A stretch of DNA of 59,450 bases from Candidatus Kuenenia stuttgartensis (GTDB taxonomy: Bacteria; Planctomycetota; Planctomycetia; Planctomycetales; Planctomycetaceae), in assembly GCA_945861975.1 (NCBI GenBank), contig CAMAXD010000002.1, forward strand, positions 1 to 59,450, in the 5' to 3' direction. Under the pieces are notes generated by a model. That model was not told where the DNA came from. It worked only from the letters and a program-made list of their open reading frames with translations, and did not search any database. The position numbers and the translations under genes were made by a program. Positions within the stretch are counted from its first letter, which is position 1. Each line of letters begins with the position of its first letter. Below, piece after piece: positions 27,206-36,716 of this stretch.

Positions 27206-28573
27206 ATGCGCTGGCCCATTCGCAATCAGATACTGATGCCTTTCGCCCTGTTGCAGGGCGTTGTGATCATGATCATCTCGTTCAACGCATCATGGACTGC
27301 TGCGCAACGGGCAGAACGTGAATCCATTGCACGTCTCGATCAGGTTGTGAGGACGCTAAGTGAGTCTCGATTTCCGGTCCAAAGCTCAGTCCTCGAACAG
27401 ATGAAGGGGCTGTCCGGGGCAGACTTTATTGCGACTGACGCCAATGGGATCCTGACGGCCTCAACGCTTCACGAAACTCGCGCGCTGTCGATCCTCTCAA
27501 CACCACGAGCGACGGTGCCGGATCTTGGCCGACTCAGTGAATTTCAACCAGTTTGCGTTGCTGGCGAGATGTGGCTTATCGGCGGTGTTCAAACTCAGCG
27601 GTCCCCTGATCTGAAGGAATTATTGGTCCTCATCCCTGAAAGTGAATGGCAGGCAATTCGCAATGAAGTCGTCTTTCCGCCACTCCTCATCGGAGGCGGT
27701 ACTCTTCTGGCAATGGTTGGGCTTTCCTATATGATCGCAGCAAAGCTGGGGGCTCGACTTGATCGCATGCAACGGCATGTTGGCAAACTGGCAACGATGG
27801 AGTTTGAGAATCTGTTGCCAGTCTCAGGCAATGATGAACTCACCAGCCTGGCTCTTTCCATCAATCGGATGGCTGTCGATCTCCAGCGAGCCACACAACT
27901 TATCCGAATGTCCGAACGCACAACCCTGATTACGCAGGTCGCAGGAGGACTTGCTCACCAGCTAAGAAACTCGATCACCGGGGCTCGTATGGCGATTCAA
28001 CTGCAAATGAGACGATCTCCGAACAGTAATGTGGAAAGTCTGCTGGTGGCAAATCGTCAATTAAGCCTGACCGAGAATCAGATTCGCGGCCTGCTGAGTC
28101 TTACGCGAGATGTCCAGCAGGAACCCCTTCCGGGGCAAATTGATCAGATTCTGGAAACAATTCGTGATTTGCTTGAACCACAGTTCCGGCATTCAGCAAC
28201 CGGCCTGGAGATCGAGTTTCCTGCGGAACAAGTCCCAAATTCATTGGCTGTTGCGGATGCTGAACAGATACAGTCTGCGTTGCTGAACCTGATTCAAAAT
28301 GCTCTTGAAGCCTGTCGCCCCAGCGGTCAGGTTCGTGTTGTTGTTACTTCGACAGAAGAGTGTATCCTGATTGATGTCCTTGATAACGGTCCTGGAATTG
28401 CCGACGATGTTAAAGGGCGAATCTTTGAACCATTTGTGACAGGAAAACCAGAGGGTATTGGTTTGGGTTTGACGTTGGCTGCCCAGGTTGCCGAATCCGC
28501 AGATGGAGAATTAACGTGCGAACGGGTTGAGAACTGGACTCGATTTCATTTTCAGATTCGCCGCATACGCTGA
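27206..28573 (+). CDS. NtrB-like membrane sensor histidine kinase
   Basis: I place the start at the ATG 27206 just before the first membrane helix (ILMPFALLQGVVIMIISFNASW); the frame is open to 27134 and no strong ribosome site decides between them. A periplasmic domain of about 130 residues follows, then a second helix (LLIGGGTLLAMVGLSYMIA), a HAMP linker, the phosphoacceptor GGLAHQLRNSITGARMAI (His followed by Gln-Leu-Arg-Asn rather than the usual Glu), an N box (LLNLIQNALEACR), G1 (DNGPGIAD) and G2 (GIGLGLTLA). The next gene starts 20 bases downstream and encodes a sigma-54 activator with receiver domain, so the pair forms a two-component system. The Gln at H+1 may reduce phosphatase activity; this is inference. 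Confidence 0.85.
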   Translation: MRWPIRNQILMPFALLQGVVIMIISFNASWTAAQRAERESIARLDQVVRTLSESRFPVQSSVLEQMKGLSGADFIATDANGILTASTLHETRALSILSTPRATVPDLGRLSEFQPVCVAGEMWLIGGVQTQRSPDLKELLVLIPESEWQAIRNEVVFPPLLIGGGTLLAMVGLSYMIAAKLGARLDRMQRHVGKLATMEFENLLPVSGNDELTSLALSINRMAVDLQRATQLIRMSERTTLITQVAGGLAHQLRNSITGARMAIQLQMRRSPNSNVESLLVANRQLSLTENQIRGLLSLTRDVQQEPLPGQIDQILETIRDLLEPQFRHSATGLEIEFPAEQVPNSLAVADAEQIQSALLNLIQNALEACRPSGQVRVVVTSTEECILIDVLDNGPGIADDVKGRIFEPFVTGKPEGIGLGLTLAAQVAESADGELTCERVENWTRFHFQIRRIR

Positions 28574-28592
28574 TTTTCTGAAGTCCATCAAA

Positions 28593-30014
28593 ATGCCTCA
28601 CGTTCTGATTGTCGATGATGAACCCTCTATCTGTTGGGCCCTACGAGAATGCCTGACTGATGAGGGTTTCTCTGTGGATGTGGCGGGTACGGCCGAACAA
28701 GCGCTGGTAATCGCTGCTCACAATGTTCCCGATGTCATTGTGATGGATGTGCGGCTTCCGGGAATGGATGGTCTCAAGGCCCTGAGGCTCCTGCGCGACA
28801 GGTCAGTCACGGTCCCCGTCATCATCATGACAGCCTTCGGAAGCCTCAGGATTGCCGTTGATGCAATTGATGGAGGCGCTTTCGATTACCTGACAAAACC
28901 GATTGATCTGGACAAAGCAGTCGCCGTCGTTCGACAGGCTGTTTCAACACCTCCGAAGTCATGCTCTGCCGCCACTGCTGCCGCAGAATTGGATGATGCG
29001 TTGATTGTTGGTAGTTCTCCGAAGATGCAGGAGGTCTTCCGCCGTATCGCTCTGGTTGCTGAGCGAGATGTCCCGGTACTGATCACGGGAGAAAGCGGGA
29101 CGGGAAAAGATCTTGTGGCCCGAGCCATCCACCAACACAGTCACCGCAAAGGTGGTTTCGTCCCGATCTGTATCCCGGCGCTAAGCGAAACCGTCATTGA
29201 AAGCGAACTCTTTGGCCACTCCCGTGCCGCGTTCACCGGGGCCGACAAAGATCGCAACGGGCTCCTGGAACTTGCAAACGGTGGCACCGCGTTTATTGAT
29301 GAAATTGGTGACGTCTCCCTGAACCTGCAGGCCAAACTTCTACGCGTCCTTGAGACCGGAGAACTGCGCCCGGTGGGAAGCAACGATTGCCGAGTGGCGT
29401 CATTCCGGCTGGTTGCTGCCACTCATCGATCTTTGGAGCAAAGAGTCTCCTCAGGGGAATTCCGAAGCGACCTGTTCTTTCGCCTGAATGTCTTTCGAAT
29501 CGAAGTTCCGCCGCTTCGAGAACGTCTCGAAGACCTGCCTGCACTTACACAGAGATTTCTGGCGAACTGTCCTCGCGGAGGACGCATCCTGCAGATGTCA
29601 GACGAAGCCCTCCGCGAATTAATGACACGATCGTGGCATGGGAACGTCCGGGAACTTCGCAACGTTGTGGAGTCAGCCAGCGTTGTCTGTCGAGGCGATA
29701 CGATCCTGCCTCAGCATCTCTCTGATCCGACGTCGCTGCTGACGACTGCGTCAGTGGAAACATCCATAGATCCAGTTACTCAGCTCAACTCTGCGATCCA
29801 CGCATGGACCACGGCTCAGTTGAGCAACCCTTCCACGACCGTAGATGACCTGTATAATCGTTTCTTGCAGGCAACAGAGCCGACACTTCTTTCAACCACG
29901 CTTCAGCACTCCAGCGGACAACGCGGTGAGGCTGCCAGGATTCTGGGGATTCATCGCGAAACCCTCAGGGACAAGCTCAAACGAGTCGAGGAGACGCCGA
30001 AGTCAAATCCTTGA
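28593..30014 (+). CDS. NtrC-family sigma-54-dependent response regulator
   Basis: This cytoplasmic activator has three parts. Residues 1-120 are a receiver domain with the acidic pair (VDDEPS), the phosphorylated Asp in VIVMDVRLPGMDG and the Lys in YLTKPID. Residues about 145-385 are an AAA+ domain with Walker A (GESGTGKD), Walker B (GGTAFIDEIGD), and arginine-finger region (FRSDLFFRLNVFRIEVPPLRER). The C-terminus is a Fis-type helix-turn-helix (GEAARILGIHRETLRDKLKR). The loop that contacts sigma-54, normally GAFTGA, reads AAFTGA (RAAFTGA). The 473-aa length is normal. Its kinase partner is immediately upstream. No -24/-12 target promoter was recognised nearby. Confidence 0.9.
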   Translation: MPHVLIVDDEPSICWALRECLTDEGFSVDVAGTAEQALVIAAHNVPDVIVMDVRLPGMDGLKALRLLRDRSVTVPVIIMTAFGSLRIAVDAIDGGAFDYLTKPIDLDKAVAVVRQAVSTPPKSCSAATAAAELDDALIVGSSPKMQEVFRRIALVAERDVPVLITGESGTGKDLVARAIHQHSHRKGGFVPICIPALSETVIESELFGHSRAAFTGADKDRNGLLELANGGTAFIDEIGDVSLNLQAKLLRVLETGELRPVGSNDCRVASFRLVAATHRSLEQRVSSGEFRSDLFFRLNVFRIEVPPLRERLEDLPALTQRFLANCPRGGRILQMSDEALRELMTRSWHGNVRELRNVVESASVVCRGDTILPQHLSDPTSLLTTASVETSIDPVTQLNSAIHAWTTAQLSNPSTTVDDLYNRFLQATEPTLLSTTLQHSSGQRGEAARILGIHRETLRDKLKRVEETPKSNP

Positions 30015-30205
30015 TTCCTGTCGCTGGAAACAGCAGGGCTTCGCACGCTGCGACTCCACGTGAATAACAGTTCCTCAACTCTCGCAAAGAAACATCAGCA
30101 GTTCATAGATCCTGCAACTCTCAGCTTTGCATTGCCAACAGAGCAGGGGGGATGGTTGAAGACTTGAAGCGATACCGTGAGTTCATTGCACCACACATTA
30201 CAGTG

Positions 30206-31546
30206 TTACGGATCAGTATTCGTCCGCACGTAAGTCGATGCAGGACCATTGCGACGAAAGTTCGGCGGGCCAACCCGAACGGAATTGTGAGCACTCACTT
30301 CAGTACTACTTGATTCACGCGATTCGGAACACTTTCTCAACATCAGATCCTGTGGATGACAGGGCAAAACAGTTCCGGTTTTCGCCAGAGCTGCCAGCGT
30401 CGTAGCGTCGGAAGCATCGCCGACAAGGATTCCACCAAGTAGGTGTTTCCCATCCATTGTGAATGACAGTTTTCGGTAAACTCCAGCAAAGGCATCTTCC
30501 TCAGACAAGACTGCGACACTCTCCGTGTCGGTCTCCCACTGGCCGAAACACGCAACGTCAACTCCGAGGAGCCTTAACTTTACCGATAAGTCGCCATATT
30601 CAAAGGGGCAACTGTCTCCACAAAAGTTCGCAGCCACGGTCTCTGCCATGGTATAACCAGGCGCTGTGACTCCGAACTTTGTTCCCGCATGCAAAGCACA
30701 TTCACCAATGGCAAAGATTCGAAGATCACTGGTCTGCAAGCGGTCATTGACCTCAATGCCACCTTGTTCACCAACGGTAATTCCTGCCTCGCGAGCCAGT
30801 TCATCTCGTGAACGAATTCCATCCGAAATGATCAACAGATCGCAATCGATTGTCGTGCCGTCATCAAACACGATTCCCTGAATGTGGCTTTCACCTCGCA
30901 CCTCCGTCAGTGTCTTTGACAAATGGACGTTGACGCCGAGATCACGGATTCTCCGAAGCAGAGCTTGTGAGCCAGCCCGATCAAGATGAGCTGACAGCAG
31001 TTGATTTCCCGGCTGAACAATATGTGTCAGCAACCCCAACTCAGACACGGCGCCTGCAACTTCTAATGCTGAAAGTCCGCCGCCTAACACTGCACAAGTC
31101 CGAGCTTTCCTTGCAGAGATTACGATATGTTCCAGGTCATCAGCGGTACGGTAAACAAATACGCCCTGCTTCTGAATACCAGGCACTGACGGAACGCGAG
31201 GATAGGCCCCCATCGCGAGGATCAGAAAATCGTAATCAACGTTGACACCTTTCATCGACCGCACCACATGACGATCCCGGTCAATATGGATTGCACTGTC
31301 CGCAAGGTGCAGCGTGATTCCAACTGCTTCGTACCAATCTCGTCTTGCCAATAATAATTTCTCGGCATCCCGTTGAGCAGTGAAGCTGAAGAGTCCGACT
31401 CTGTCGTACGCAGATCTGGCTTCCTCACAAAAGACGACAAGCTGATAACGTCGACGCTCATCGAACGCCGTCAACTGCTCACAAAACCGCAGACCTGCCA
31501 TTCCGCTGCCGATCACGACAATGGTTTGTTGTTCTGCGAAACTCAT
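30206..31546 (-). CDS. NAD(P)H:FAD oxidoreductase, like the N-terminal module of NirB-type nitrite reductase
   Basis: The protein is a two-Rossmann-fold FAD/NAD(P)H reductase: the first FAD motif IVVIGSGMAGLRFCEQL near residue 10, the second nucleotide motif CAVLGGGLSALEVAGAVSELG near residue 150, and the late FAD-binding stretch IFAIGECALHAG near residue 280. The text (AYDRVGLFSFT, EYGDLSVKLRLLGVDVACFG) closely resembles the front of NirB/NasB-type nitrite reductase large subunits. At 446 aa it lacks the ferredoxin-like, [2Fe-2S] and siroheme domains, so it probably passes electrons to a separate partner. The last 60 residues are low-complexity and unlike the family. No nitrate or nitrite gene is adjacent. 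It converges on the NtrC-like gene. Confidence 0.8.
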   Translation of the reverse strand: MSFAEQQTIVVIGSGMAGLRFCEQLTAFDERRRYQLVVFCEEARSAYDRVGLFSFTAQRDAEKLLLARRDWYEAVGITLHLADSAIHIDRDRHVVRSMKGVNVDYDFLILAMGAYPRVPSVPGIQKQGVFVYRTADDLEHIVISARKARTCAVLGGGLSALEVAGAVSELGLLTHIVQPGNQLLSAHLDRAGSQALLRRIRDLGVNVHLSKTLTEVRGESHIQGIVFDDGTTIDCDLLIISDGIRSRDELAREAGITVGEQGGIEVNDRLQTSDLRIFAIGECALHAGTKFGVTAPGYTMAETVAANFCGDSCPFEYGDLSVKLRLLGVDVACFGQWETDTESVAVLSEEDAFAGVYRKLSFTMDGKHLLGGILVGDASDATTLAALAKTGTVLPCHPQDLMLRKCSESRESSSTEVSAHNSVRVGPPNFRRNGPASTYVRTNTDP

Positions 31547-32788
31547 CGGCCGATTACCCTCTGGAGAAATTCAGCAGGCTGACAGTCAGCCTTATCGAAA
31601 CAAAAGATCTGATACCACACGCCCCAGGTTCATCAGGAATACTCATCCCATCATGCACATTAGAAATTCTTTGAGCCCACATTCTCACGCCGGAGTGGTC
31701 GACACCATCCGGTTGGCGTTTCATACCTGCAGGTTTGACGCCCATGCTGCCGAGTCAGCTAAGAGGCTCTAACGAATCGGGACAGCGACCTCGCATAGTT
31801 TTTTCCGTGAGCATTTTCTGAAGTGTTGGGGAGCCAGTCCCGGTTTTGTTGGGCATTCAATTTTTTGCTTCAAGGCTCTGGGTTTCGTAACGACGGAATA
31901 CTCTGGAATTTCGTGGATCGTAATCGATCAAATCGAGACTCCGACTGATGATGATCAGCAACGAAAGCTCTGTACAAATCTCTCTCAGCCTCGGAATTCT
32001 GATGAGTTCTTGATGACAGCCAAAACAACCCCTGATGGACCTGCCAGCACTTTCGCATGATGACTTTAGCTCCCGAAAATTCAGGAATGATTCTTCATCA
32101 AACAACACACGGTTTTGATGCAGGGAACACCCTTGGGGTGATCCTCTGCAATTTCTGGCACCCTTCAATGCTCCGCAGCGAATCTATCCCCAACCCAAAA
32201 AGCCAGAGTATGTCCCCATCCTTTTCATTACCCCTCAGAGACAGGGCAAAACGCATACCGCTGGCGATTTTTCTTTGCGGATCATGTGGTCCCGGTTAAG
32301 TTTCTACATCAATTGCAACGACTGTCCTGCACAAATATTCCGTAGGATTTGATTCGTAAAATGAAACGCCGCTGTCTGATCAAAGATGCTGCTACCGACC
32401 TTGGCAGCATTGCCTGAACGTTTTGCACCGGATCGCCCAGCGATGGCCCCAGGAGCCGCTTCTTGAATTGGCCAGCGCAGATTGCCAGACTTCCGAATCT
32501 TTCTGCTTGCAGTGATTCAGGTCCATTACGGTGTGACGCTCACGCTGCTGAGGCATGAGTTAGCAGGCTCTGAAAGTGCGATCGCTGCACGGGGCAGCGA
32601 TAACTCTTGATCGTTTCGCAGCCGTGCTGTCTGGCTGAAACACGCGATGCCATCAGTTGCGTTCACTTCCCCGGGATTCATGCGATCCATCGATTCCTCT
32701 TTGTTCTTAAGTTGATGAGACTCGTGAATTCGAGGACTGCGATTACATCTTAAGGTCTGCACCGGGCGTCAACGGTTCTTCCCCTGCG
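31547..32788. other. Gene-poor stretch, possibly decayed sequence
   Basis: In 1242 bases no frame longer than about 100 codons has a ribosome site or recognisable text. The best small candidate is a 54-codon minus-strand frame starting at about 32696 (MDRMNPGEV...), with AGAGG 6-10 bases upstream, but nothing supports it beyond that site. A 103-codon minus-strand frame (31857-32168) lacks a ribosome site. No repeats or transposase remnants were identified. It adjoins a hydrolase remnant, which fits decay. Confidence 0.4.
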
Positions 32789-33250
32789 ATGATCCTGAAT
32801 GGAATCGTTCCTGGGCTATTCTTGCTCGCAAGGGCATCTGCGGCCGATGAGATCCTTCCCGGCACAGTTCCACTGACTGTGGATCGACCGCTCGATCAGG
32901 TGATGGACGAGGGATTAAATATGTTTTGCCTGCGGGAGTTAGCCGCATCCCCTCGGCTCCGTTCAGAACGATGGAAAGACGATTTGGTCACCGGTGTCGC
33001 ACTGGAGAAGAGCCTGACGGATCATCGAAATCATTTCCGAAGCCTGAGCGGGGCTGTTGATGTGCGCGTACCGACCAGCCGCATGCGCCGGCCCGTAACC
33101 GATTGTTGCGGGCGCCGGCGGCTGTGCGGTAAACGAAGAATCACGCTCGATGGGCGCGAGAAGCATTGGCGATCTCAATTGTCGCCCGCTTTAAAATTGC
33201 CGAACGGTGGCCGAGTTCACATGAACTCAGCCACCACCGACCAATGCTGA
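32789..33250 (+). pseudogene. Probable N-terminal remnant of an exported hydrolase
   Basis: The ATG at 32789 opens a signal-peptide-like stretch (ILNGIVPGLFLLARASAADE), then LPGTVPLTVDRPLDQVMDEG, LRELAASPRLRSERWKDD, and an NHFRSLSGAVDVRVP-like end. These resemble the opening of planctomycete exported acetyl-xylan-esterase/dienelactone-hydrolase-type proteins that begin with a propeptide-like helical segment before the alpha/beta core. After about 95 codons the text turns basic and unlike a protein core (RRPVTDCCGRRRLCGKRR), and the frame ends at 33250 with no catalytic domain. I infer truncation. The family match is from memory and untested. Confidence 0.42.
33206..33235 (-). terminator. Hairpin downstream of the oxidoreductase gene
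   Basis: GGTGGC-C-GAGTTCA (33206-33219) pairs with TGAACTC-A-GCCACC (33222-33235) around a two-base loop; only one pair is mismatched. It lies about 65 bases past the stop of the minus-strand oxidoreductase, beyond a tandem repeat. No long T run follows on the minus strand (GTTCGGCAATTTT), so termination is likely but not certain. Confidence 0.45.
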
Positions 33251-33299
33251 CACCGACCAATGCTGACACCGACCTATGCTGACACCGAGCCATGCTGAC
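33236..33299. repeat. Four tandem copies of a 16-bp unit
   Basis: The unit ACCGACCAATGCTGAC occurs twice exactly, then as ACCGACCTATGCTGAC and ACCGAGCCATGCTGAC. The array lies between the oxidoreductase stop codon (33301) and the hairpin at 33206-33235. Confidence 0.9.
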
Positions 33300-33300
33300 A

Positions 33301-34668
33301 CTACATATTGATCTCATATCCCTTGCGATTCTCTCGCGACAGGAATGAGTTGGCCTGATCATCTCCAACGATTTCTCGCTTAACCGCATCCCAGTTCAGA
33401 GGACGGTTCAGACGCATCGCGATATTGCTCAGGTGGCAGATTTCCAGCATGCGGTTATGAGACCAGACGTCCGAAATCGGCTGCTTGCGGGACTTCATGG
33501 CATCGGTAAAGTTGGCCGTATGATTTTCGCTGACAGGACCGCCATAAACGGCTTCAATCGCACCTTCGGGCAGTGGCTTGTCTTTCAGAGTGTCGACGGG
33601 CTGTCCCGCGATCTTGCCGCGATTCACAAAAAATCGACCTTCGGTCCCTTCGAACAGAATACCATTGTCACCCTCGCTCGTGATGATCATTTCAACATCG
33701 TCTGGCATGTCGACCTTGATCTTAAACGTCGTCGCCGCGTTGTATTGATCATTCACAACCGGATGGCCATCTTTGTATTCCACAGGCAGCTTAAACTCGA
33801 CGGGTGTGACTTTGCTTGGCCCGGTTTCTGTTGCACCAAGAGCCCAGCAGGCGATGTCCACGTGATGAGCACCCCAGTCGGTGAGCTTGCCACCGGAATA
33901 CTCATGCCAGTTTCGAAACGCGTAATGGCAATTGCTGTGCAGAGGCACGCCACCACCGTATCCGGTTCGCATCTCCGGGAGTGCTCGATAATCAACCTGC
34001 GGAGCAGGGCCGAGCCAGAGTTCCCAGTCGAGCTCTTCCGGAACCGGAGCCACAGGAATAACGGGCGATGCTTCCATTCCGTTAATGCCGCAGGTCACGC
34101 GCTTCACTTTGCCGATACGACCTGCTTTCACCAGCGCCACCGCCTGAAGGAATCGCTGGTCCGATTCTGTTCGTTGCATCGTGCCGACCTGGAACACGCG
34201 ACCGGTTTCCTTCACCACTTTCTCAATCAGTTTGCCTTCAGCAATTGTGAGCGTCAGCGGCTTCTCACAGTACACGTCCTTCCCGGCATACATGGCTTCG
34301 ACGGCAATCTTTGTATGCCAGTGATCTGGTGTGGCGATCATGACTGCATCGATATCTTTTCGATCCAGGATCTTCCGGTAATCCTTATACGAATCCGGTT
34401 TTTTGCCCTGGCCTTTTTCAACGTTCTCGACATTCACTCCAAGCACTTTTGAGTCGACATCTGCGAGAGCAGCAAAATCCGCAAACTTGAACGACTTGCT
34501 CGTAATGGCCCAGCCCTGATTTCGAAGGCCAATCGTCGCGAAGACTGGTCGATCATTGGCGGACTGATAGCCGAATGCTCGATTCGTCGAAGGGATCAGG
34601 ACAGCAGCAGCCCCCGTTGCAGCAGCAGACTGCAGGAAGCGTCGACGAGTAGACTTACGAACAGACAT
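33301..34668 (-). CDS. Tat-exported Gfo/Idh/MocA family oxidoreductase
   Basis: The start is the ATG at 34668, with AGGAG 7 bases upstream; the longer frame to 34890 is not needed. The N-terminus has a twin-arginine signal (RKSTRRRFLQSAAATGAAAV). The mature protein shows an NAD(P)-binding Rossmann part (residues about 40-165), with the active-site Lys in YCEKPLTLTIAEG and the preceding ATPDHWHTKIAVEAM. A beta-rich C-terminal domain follows, with GGKLTDWGAHHVDIACWALGATE and a probable catalytic His region. The text is typical of exported planctomycete Gfo/Idh/MocA dehydrogenases. It is the last gene of a minus-strand run with DUF1501 and DUF1553 proteins, suggesting sugar-derivative oxidation during polymer breakdown. 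The exact substrate is unknown. Confidence 0.9.
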   Translation of the reverse strand: MSVRKSTRRRFLQSAAATGAAAVLIPSTNRAFGYQSANDRPVFATIGLRNQGWAITSKSFKFADFAALADVDSKVLGVNVENVEKGQGKKPDSYKDYRKILDRKDIDAVMIATPDHWHTKIAVEAMYAGKDVYCEKPLTLTIAEGKLIEKVVKETGRVFQVGTMQRTESDQRFLQAVALVKAGRIGKVKRVTCGINGMEASPVIPVAPVPEELDWELWLGPAPQVDYRALPEMRTGYGGGVPLHSNCHYAFRNWHEYSGGKLTDWGAHHVDIACWALGATETGPSKVTPVEFKLPVEYKDGHPVVNDQYNAATTFKIKVDMPDDVEMIITSEGDNGILFEGTEGRFFVNRGKIAGQPVDTLKDKPLPEGAIEAVYGGPVSENHTANFTDAMKSRKQPISDVWSHNRMLEICHLSNIAMRLNRPLNWDAVKREIVGDDQANSFLSRENRKGYEINM

Positions 34669-34852
34669 CAGGAAACTCCTCTGGGGATGCAAATAACGAC
34701 CGGAATGTGGGAGGAAGGGGAGCAGGTTCGCACCATCGCCGCTAACTTCTGGCATTGGCATCCGGGGAGAATCTGCACGCTCACGGCAAGATGGTAACCA
34801 AAATTGACGACGAGAGAACTGTTGCAACAACAACATTTCTGCCGGGATAACG

Positions 34853-36355
34853 TCACGCAATGATCTCATGGATCGGTTCCCCATGATCAATATCGAGTCG
34901 CTTGCGACCGGGAATCTCCATCTGACGCGAGTCCAGCCCCAATTGTTTCAAAATCGTGGCGTGAATGTCGGTGACGTAGTGACGATTCTCTGCAGCGTGG
35001 AATCCGATCTCATCCGTCGCACCATGGACGATTCCTCGCTTCAAGCCGCCTCCCGCCATCCAGACGGAGAAGCCAAAGATATGATGATCACGACCGTCAG
35101 ATCCCTGTGAACCGGGAGTGCGCCCAAACTCCGTCGCAAAAACAACCAGCGTGTCGTCCAGAAGTCCTCGTCGATCCAGATCTTCCAGCAAGCCGCCGAT
35201 CGGCTGATCGACGGCCAGTGAATTATTGGCATGGTTGGCTTTCAAACCACCATGCGCATCCCAGGCTCCGGCTCCGCCAGCCCCATGTTGAATCTGAATG
35301 AATCGCACACCACGCTCGACCAGTCTTCGGGCTGCGAGCAACTGCATGCCAAAATTCTTACTGTGAGCATTGTTGATTCCGTAAAGCTCCTGAGTTTCTG
35401 CCGTCTCTTTCGAGAAATCAACAACCTCTGGCACTGACTGTTGCATTCGAAAGGCCAGCTCATATGAAGCGACTCGCGCGGCCAATGCGGGATCATGGGG
35501 ATACTCAGCCCCCCGAAGAGAATTGAGTTGCCCAATAAGTTCTCTGCCAATCTTCTGTGCATCTCGGGAGAATTCTCGTTCAGGCCGACTGAAGTCCAGT
35601 GGATTATTGGGATCTATCCGCATCGGTACCGCATCATGAGCAGGACCGAGGTAGTGACCGTCGCGTTTGTTCCAGTATTCTCGGTTTCCAATCGAAATGT
35701 ACTGCGGCAGATTTTCATTCAGCGACCCAAGACCATAGTGAACCCATGCGCCGAGATTGGGGAAATCTCCATCGTTCGAATGACGTCCTGAATGAAATTG
35801 CGTCTGAGCCCCGTGATTGCTGTCAGTTGTCCACATCGAACGAACAATCGCCAGTTTATCAACGTGCTTCGCGATGTGAGGAAACCAGTCACTGACCTCA
35901 ATTCCGCTTTGACCGTGCTTCCGAAATCCCACCTGCAGCGGATAGAGCAAGTTTCGTTGATTGCCGTTTCCGTCGGGCACAACAAGCCGTTCAATGGCCA
36001 GTCTTTTTGGGTCCTGTGCCTCAGCAAACGGCGTTTCGGCAATCGTCTTGCCACCATACTTTGTCAACATGGGCTTCGGATCAAAACTCTCCATGTGGCT
36101 CAAGCCACCATTCATAAACAGCCAGATGACACTCTTTGCTTTCGGCACCGAATGCGGAGGCCCGGTTGGAGGAGCCCAACCGCCATCGCGCGCGTAGCCA
36201 TCGCGTTGCAACAACGCTCCCAGAGCAAGACTGCCAAACCCCATTGCGGAATTTAGAAGGCAGGAGCGGCGGGGAAGGGCAGAGGGGGAGCGAAACGCAG
36301 AGTGGGAGAAAGGGAGATGGGTAGAGAAGGGGAGTTTTTTCATGGGAGGGTCCAT
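34853..36355 (-). CDS. DUF1501 domain protein
   Basis: This 500-aa protein belongs to the same exported family as the 6266-7675 gene. It shows the canonical start [21 protein letters not shown] near residue 30, [84 protein letters not shown] and the C-terminal [15 protein letters not shown]. The reaction of DUF1501 proteins is unknown. The 28 residues before the twin arginines are encoded by CT-rich repeat DNA rather than ordinary coding sequence. Two starts, 36355 and 36343, are possible and neither has a convincing ribosome site. It overlaps by 16 bases the end of the upstream four-helix-bundle gene. With the DUF1553 gene it forms the usual planctomycete pair. Confidence 0.9.
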   Translation of the reverse strand: MDPPMKKLPFSTHLPFSHSAFRSPSALPRRSCLLNSAMGFGSLALGALLQRDGYARDGGWAPPTGPPHSVPKAKSVIWLFMNGGLSHMESFDPKPMLTKYGGKTIAETPFAEAQDPKRLAIERLVVPDGNGNQRNLLYPLQVGFRKHGQSGIEVSDWFPHIAKHVDKLAIVRSMWTTDSNHGAQTQFHSGRHSNDGDFPNLGAWVHYGLGSLNENLPQYISIGNREYWNKRDGHYLGPAHDAVPMRIDPNNPLDFSRPEREFSRDAQKIGRELIGQLNSLRGAEYPHDPALAARVASYELAFRMQQSVPEVVDFSKETAETQELYGINNAHSKNFGMQLLAARRLVERGVRFIQIQHGAGGAGAWDAHGGLKANHANNSLAVDQPIGGLLEDLDRRGLLDDTLVVFATEFGRTPGSQGSDGRDHHIFGFSVWMAGGGLKRGIVHGATDEIGFHAAENRHYVTDIHATILKQLGLDSRQMEIPGRKRLDIDHGEPIHEIIA

Positions 36356-36356
36356 T
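36256..36356. repeat. CT-rich repeat (copy A) overlapping the DUF1501 N-terminus
   Basis: On the minus strand this reads as short blocks such as CTCCCCTTCTCTACCCATCTCC, CTTTCTCCCACTCTGCG and CTCCCCCTCTGCCC. Similar blocks flank the four-helix-bundle gene on its other side (36717-36790) and lie inside the DUF1553 gene (37325-37410). Confidence 0.6.
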
Positions 36357-36714
36357 TTTCTGAATGGTGAATCATATGAACTATCATCGCGACAACTTCG
36401 TCATAGCTGCTGTAAAGCTGACGCACGCGATCGCGATGGGCATATTCACATTCGACTGCAAACTGAAGCCAAACTTGACTCTCTGCGGCTTCGGCCTCGC
36501 TGTCACTGAGTTTACTGATGAACGCTGCTTCATACCGACGTTTTCGCCACGCTTCGGCCATGTTCGCACAGACAGATCGTGATGATTGGCGAATTTGATC
36601 AACCAGGGAATATCGTTCTTCTGTCGGGAATGACTTCGATAACGCGAAAACCTCCATCGCCAACGAAAACGCCTTCTTGTAGACATCCAATTCCGTGTGT
36701 CGAACAATCTTCAT
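36340..36714 (-). CDS. Four-helix-bundle protein (23S rRNA-intervening-sequence type)
   Basis: This 124-aa protein matches the small four-helix-bundle family first seen in 23S rRNA intervening sequences: [21 protein letters not shown] (helix 1), then [22 protein letters not shown] (helix 2, with the family phrase [15 protein letters not shown]), [22 protein letters not shown] (helix 3) and a last helix ([19 protein letters not shown]). The family's molecular function is not established. It sits between a DUF1553 and a DUF1501 gene that are normally neighbours, and is flanked on both sides by CT-rich repeat DNA. Its end overlaps the DUF1501 start. It was probably inserted into the operon with its flanks. 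Confidence 0.88.
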   Translation of the reverse strand: MKIVRHTELDVYKKAFSLAMEVFALSKSFPTEERYSLVDQIRQSSRSVCANMAEAWRKRRYEAAFISKLSDSEAEAAESQVWLQFAVECEYAHRDRVRQLYSSYDEVVAMIVHMIHHSEKWTLP

Positions 36715-36716
36715 TC

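Noticed and set aside
31547-32788. Transposon or prophage remnant in the gene-poor stretch
   Set aside because: I looked for transposase motifs, terminal inverted repeats and target duplications and saw none.
33236-33299. CRISPR array
   Set aside because: The 16-bp units are directly tandem with no spacers and no cas genes nearby.
33433-34452. Plus-strand frame of 339 codons opposite the Gfo/Idh/MocA gene
   Set aside because: It is an antisense shadow; the minus strand carries a complete family match with Tat signal.
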